Below, piece after piece: positions 62,181 to 64,000 of a stretch of DNA of 64,000 nucleotides. The notes beneath the pieces are model-generated. The model searched no databases and had not been told where the DNA came from. It worked only from the letters and a program-made list of their open reading frames with translations. The position numbers and the translations under genes were made by a program. The first letter of the stretch is position 1. Every line of letters starts with the position of its first letter. This DNA comes from Paenibacillus herberti (GTDB taxonomy: Bacteria > Bacillota > Bacilli > Paenibacillales > Paenibacillaceae), in assembly GCF_002233675.1 (NCBI RefSeq), contig NZ_NMUQ01000001.1, positions 2,148,063 to 2,212,062 of the forward strand, read 5' to 3'.

Positions 62181-62216
62181 GAAAAACAAGGGGGTGCAAA
62201 ACGCAGCCCCTTGTTT
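62181..62216 (-). terminator. Attenuator-like hairpin between binding protein and DUF4091 genes
   Basis: On the minus strand AACAAGGGG / CCCCTTGTT with a 12-base loop is followed by TTTCTC, and the ribosome site of the next gene lies directly after it. Partial termination would favour the binding protein over the downstream enzyme and regulators. Confidence 0.75.
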
Positions 62217-62225
62217 TCGCTTCCA

Positions 62226-63872
62226 TTATTTTTGATTGCCCGGCCAAGCAAACTCGATTCCGAGCTTTTTCTTAGTCGCCAGGAATTTTTCGTTCCAGTA
62301 TGCAAATAACTTGTCATAGCCCAGCTTCTTTTCTTGCTCGATCATTTCATTGAACATCTTCACCACTTCTGCTTCCGATTTAGCAAGGACCATCTTAGCT
62401 TCCATGCTCTTTCTGTAATCAGCGATCTTGATGTCGATGGCAGCGATGTCGGTTCCGCCATCCGGTTTGATCGCTTCAAAAGCCATCGAATTGTAGCTGT
62501 ATTTCGCGAAATACTTCTCGGTCTCGCCTTCCCGTTTCTCGAACTCCGATTCCGGAGCCGGGAATGCGGATTGGATCGGAAGCCAGTCCGTGAACCAGTC
62601 GAAACCTCCGTATTTTAAAGTCGCGGCATCTGCATCCGCGGCAAAATCTTTGTTCCTTTGATCGGTAAACTTAATGAGACCGTTGGCATCATAATCCCAC
62701 GCGATCCCTTTAGGGCCGTAGGTAACATTAATCGACATTTCGTCCTGCATCAAATATTCGATAAGCTTGGCGATTCTCGCTTCATGCTTCGTTTTCTTGC
62801 CAACCATAGTCATGGTCCATCCGGTCACTGGGCTTGGATTAAGAATTGGCGTTTTGCCCCCGTCCCCTTTGATCGGGCCAACTGCGACATAGTAGGCTTT
62901 GGGATCCGCATTAACGAGCGCATTCCACTTGACCTGCCAAGGGAGGTAGGCAAATACGCCGCCAGCGTTCACTTTTTCCGTGATTTGCGGTCTCGTCAGC
63001 GTCATGCTGTCTTGCGGCAACAGACCTTCCCGGTACAGCTGATTCAAAAACTTGAATGTTTCCAGCGACTCAGGCTCCCTGAAGCTATCTACATAATTGC
63101 CTTTTTCGTCTTCCCGCTTCGCACCGAAGTATTGTACAAGATGCTCATAGAAAATATAGGCCGGTTTAACGTCGAATCCATTATATTTCAATTTAGCCGC
63201 TTTCACTTTACGCAGCGCTTCCAACGTTCCTTCTTTTGTCTCGAAGGCGGCTGGGTCGATATTCAGCTGCGTCATTATATCCTGCCTTGCCCGCAGCGTC
63301 TGATGTGTTGGATAAAAGTTGTTCGGTTTCATCTCTTCCGGAGCATAAAAGTAGTTAGGCAAACCATAGTAATTTCCATCGCTAGTTTTGAACCAATTTT
63401 GGACCGTCTCAGGAACTTTAAGTTCTGGTGCATACTTGGTGAGCAGTTCATTCATCGGGAAAACATAACCTGACTTCTCCAACACACCTCGCTGCGGAGT
63501 TGTGCTTTCCATCGTGATCATATCAGGAATGTCACCCGCTGCGATCATTGCGGAGAGCTTTTCCGGGCTGCCTGAAGTAAAATTGATTTCAATGCCCATA
63601 TCATCAAACAGCTTTTTGTCTATCAGATTAAGCTCTGGATTCCAATCTCTTTTGTACCAGTCCATGGCTACGAACCAGTTCAATTTGATCGGTGTTTTAT
63701 CCTCCCCTGCCGGCTGCTGGGATGCCTGCGGCGACGTTTTTGGGGAAGTTTGCGGTAATTCATTGGCAGCATTTGTCCCATTGTTGCCGGAAGATGAACA
63801 AGCTGATAATACGGACCCCACCAGAATGAGCGCGAATAACAAGAGCGTGAATCTTCTACCAACAAACTTCAT
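62226..63872 (-). CDS. Sugar-binding lipoprotein, LplA/YtcQ-like, second system
   Basis: 548 residues, longer than the ordinary CUT1 binding proteins in this window and matching the LplA/YtcQ group that goes with LplB/LplC-type permeases. Signal peptide with lipobox LSAC (Cys about 25), Asn/Gln/Pro linker, then the two-lobed fold (KLNWFVAMDWYKRDWNPELNLIDKKLFDD, GDIPDMITMES, MNELLTKYAPEL). AATGGAGGGG precedes the ATG. The partner MalG-type permease ends 64 bases upstream and runs off the window; its MalF-type partner is presumably beyond. The ligand is likely an oligosaccharide. Confidence 0.92.
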   Translation of the reverse strand: MKFVGRRFTLLLFALILVGSVLSACSSSGNNGTNAANELPQTSPKTSPQASQQPAGEDKTPIKLNWFVAMDWYKRDWNPELNLIDKKLFDDMGIEINFTSGSPEKLSAMIAAGDIPDMITMESTTPQRGVLEKSGYVFPMNELLTKYAPELKVPETVQNWFKTSDGNYYGLPNYFYAPEEMKPNNFYPTHQTLRARQDIMTQLNIDPAAFETKEGTLEALRKVKAAKLKYNGFDVKPAYIFYEHLVQYFGAKREDEKGNYVDSFREPESLETFKFLNQLYREGLLPQDSMTLTRPQITEKVNAGGVFAYLPWQVKWNALVNADPKAYYVAVGPIKGDGGKTPILNPSPVTGWTMTMVGKKTKHEARIAKLIEYLMQDEMSINVTYGPKGIAWDYDANGLIKFTDQRNKDFAADADAATLKYGGFDWFTDWLPIQSAFPAPESEFEKREGETEKYFAKYSYNSMAFEAIKPDGGTDIAAIDIKIADYRKSMEAKMVLAKSEAEVVKMFNEMIEQEKKLGYDKLFAYWNEKFLATKKKLGIEFAWPGNQK

Positions 63873-63936
63873 TGTTGATCCCCTCCATTTATAATGAAAA
63901 TGCTATGCTAATTTCGCGCCGGAGTAGCCGCTACGA

Positions 63937-64000
63937 TTAACCTTTGATTGAGCCGATCATGATCCCTTTAACGAAATACTTTTGCAAAAATGGATAAACG
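63937..64000 (-). CDS. CUT1-type sugar ABC permease (MalG-like), C-terminal fragment
   Basis: Only the last 20 codons lie in the window. They read VYPFLQKYFVKGIMIGSIKG and stop, the typical C-terminus of LplC/MalG-type permeases (compare KYIIKGIAAGSVKG at 55921). It precedes the LplA-type binding protein by 64 bases, as expected for an LplB-LplC-LplA operon order. The rest of the gene lies beyond the right edge. Confidence 0.85.
   Translation of the reverse strand, partial: VYPFLQKYFVKGIMIGSIKG

Noticed and set aside
1-64000. CRISPR arrays, tRNA or rRNA genes, insertion sequences
   Set aside because: I looked for regularly spaced repeats, cloverleaf CCA-type ends and transposase motifs on both strands and found none; the only arrays are the protein-coding repeats at 43497-43860 and 26391-26510.

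Overview
The window looks like chromosomal DNA of a spore-forming, Gram-positive Paenibacillus-like bacterium (Bacillales, Paenibacillaceae). The evidence is internal: S-layer homology (SLH) domains, lipoprotein solute-binding proteins, paired YesM/YesN-type two-component systems beside CUT1 sugar permeases, a decayed GerAB-type spore-germination gene, Fur boxes of the Bacillus type, cre-like sites, and AGGAGG-type ribosome binding sites. I see no rRNA, tRNA, CRISPR array, insertion sequence or intact prophage.

Positions 1-29000 are a mosaic of short, mostly housekeeping or accessory units. They are: a GH4 alpha-galactosidase with a divergent AraC regulator; pyruvate kinase with a divergent AraC protein; a YtxH/DUF948 envelope pair; a Dabb / 41-residue membrane protein / DUF86 operon; a membrane-anchored CuA cupredoxin; a holin-like protein; a broken germination gene; an SDR; a 48-residue small protein; FabV enoyl reductase; an AT-rich DUF6440 gene; a chemotaxis receptor; a Fur-controlled divergent pair (ferredoxin-NADP reductase against a siderophore importer lacking its ATPase); an M42 peptidase; an ArsR-aldehyde dehydrogenase pair; MocR/EamA/arylamine N-acetyltransferase; and a large LuxR (LAL) regulator upstream of a quinone-reductase-like enzyme.

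Positions 29000-38700 hold one minus-strand cluster of unusual composition. An OmpR-type response regulator and its kinase are translationally coupled to two CUT1-type importer permeases, a HlyD/MacA-type adaptor, a MacB-core membrane protein without an ATPase, and two paralogous solute-binding lipoproteins. The promoter of the regulator and a second promoter before the last binding protein share a near-identical element with identical spacing to the -10 box.

Positions 38800-57800 look like a dispersed glycan-use regulon. Two tandem giant discoidin/TIM-barrel proteins (one secreted, one carrying a Thr/Pro linker and three SLH domains), a sugar-binding lipoprotein, and an operon of two sugar permeases plus a YesM/YesN pair each have the same upstream motif, 29-30 bp from a -10 box. 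A divergent GH78 rhamnosidase-type enzyme sits inside the block. Positions 57828-64000 carry a second YesMN-linked sugar-uptake operon with a DUF4091 glycoside-hydrolase-like protein and a lipoprotein binding protein; it runs off the right edge in a MalG-type permease.

No ABC ATPase gene is present anywhere in the window although four importer systems are. All of them must rely on ATPases encoded elsewhere (MsmX-like for sugars, FeuV/YusV-like for siderophores).
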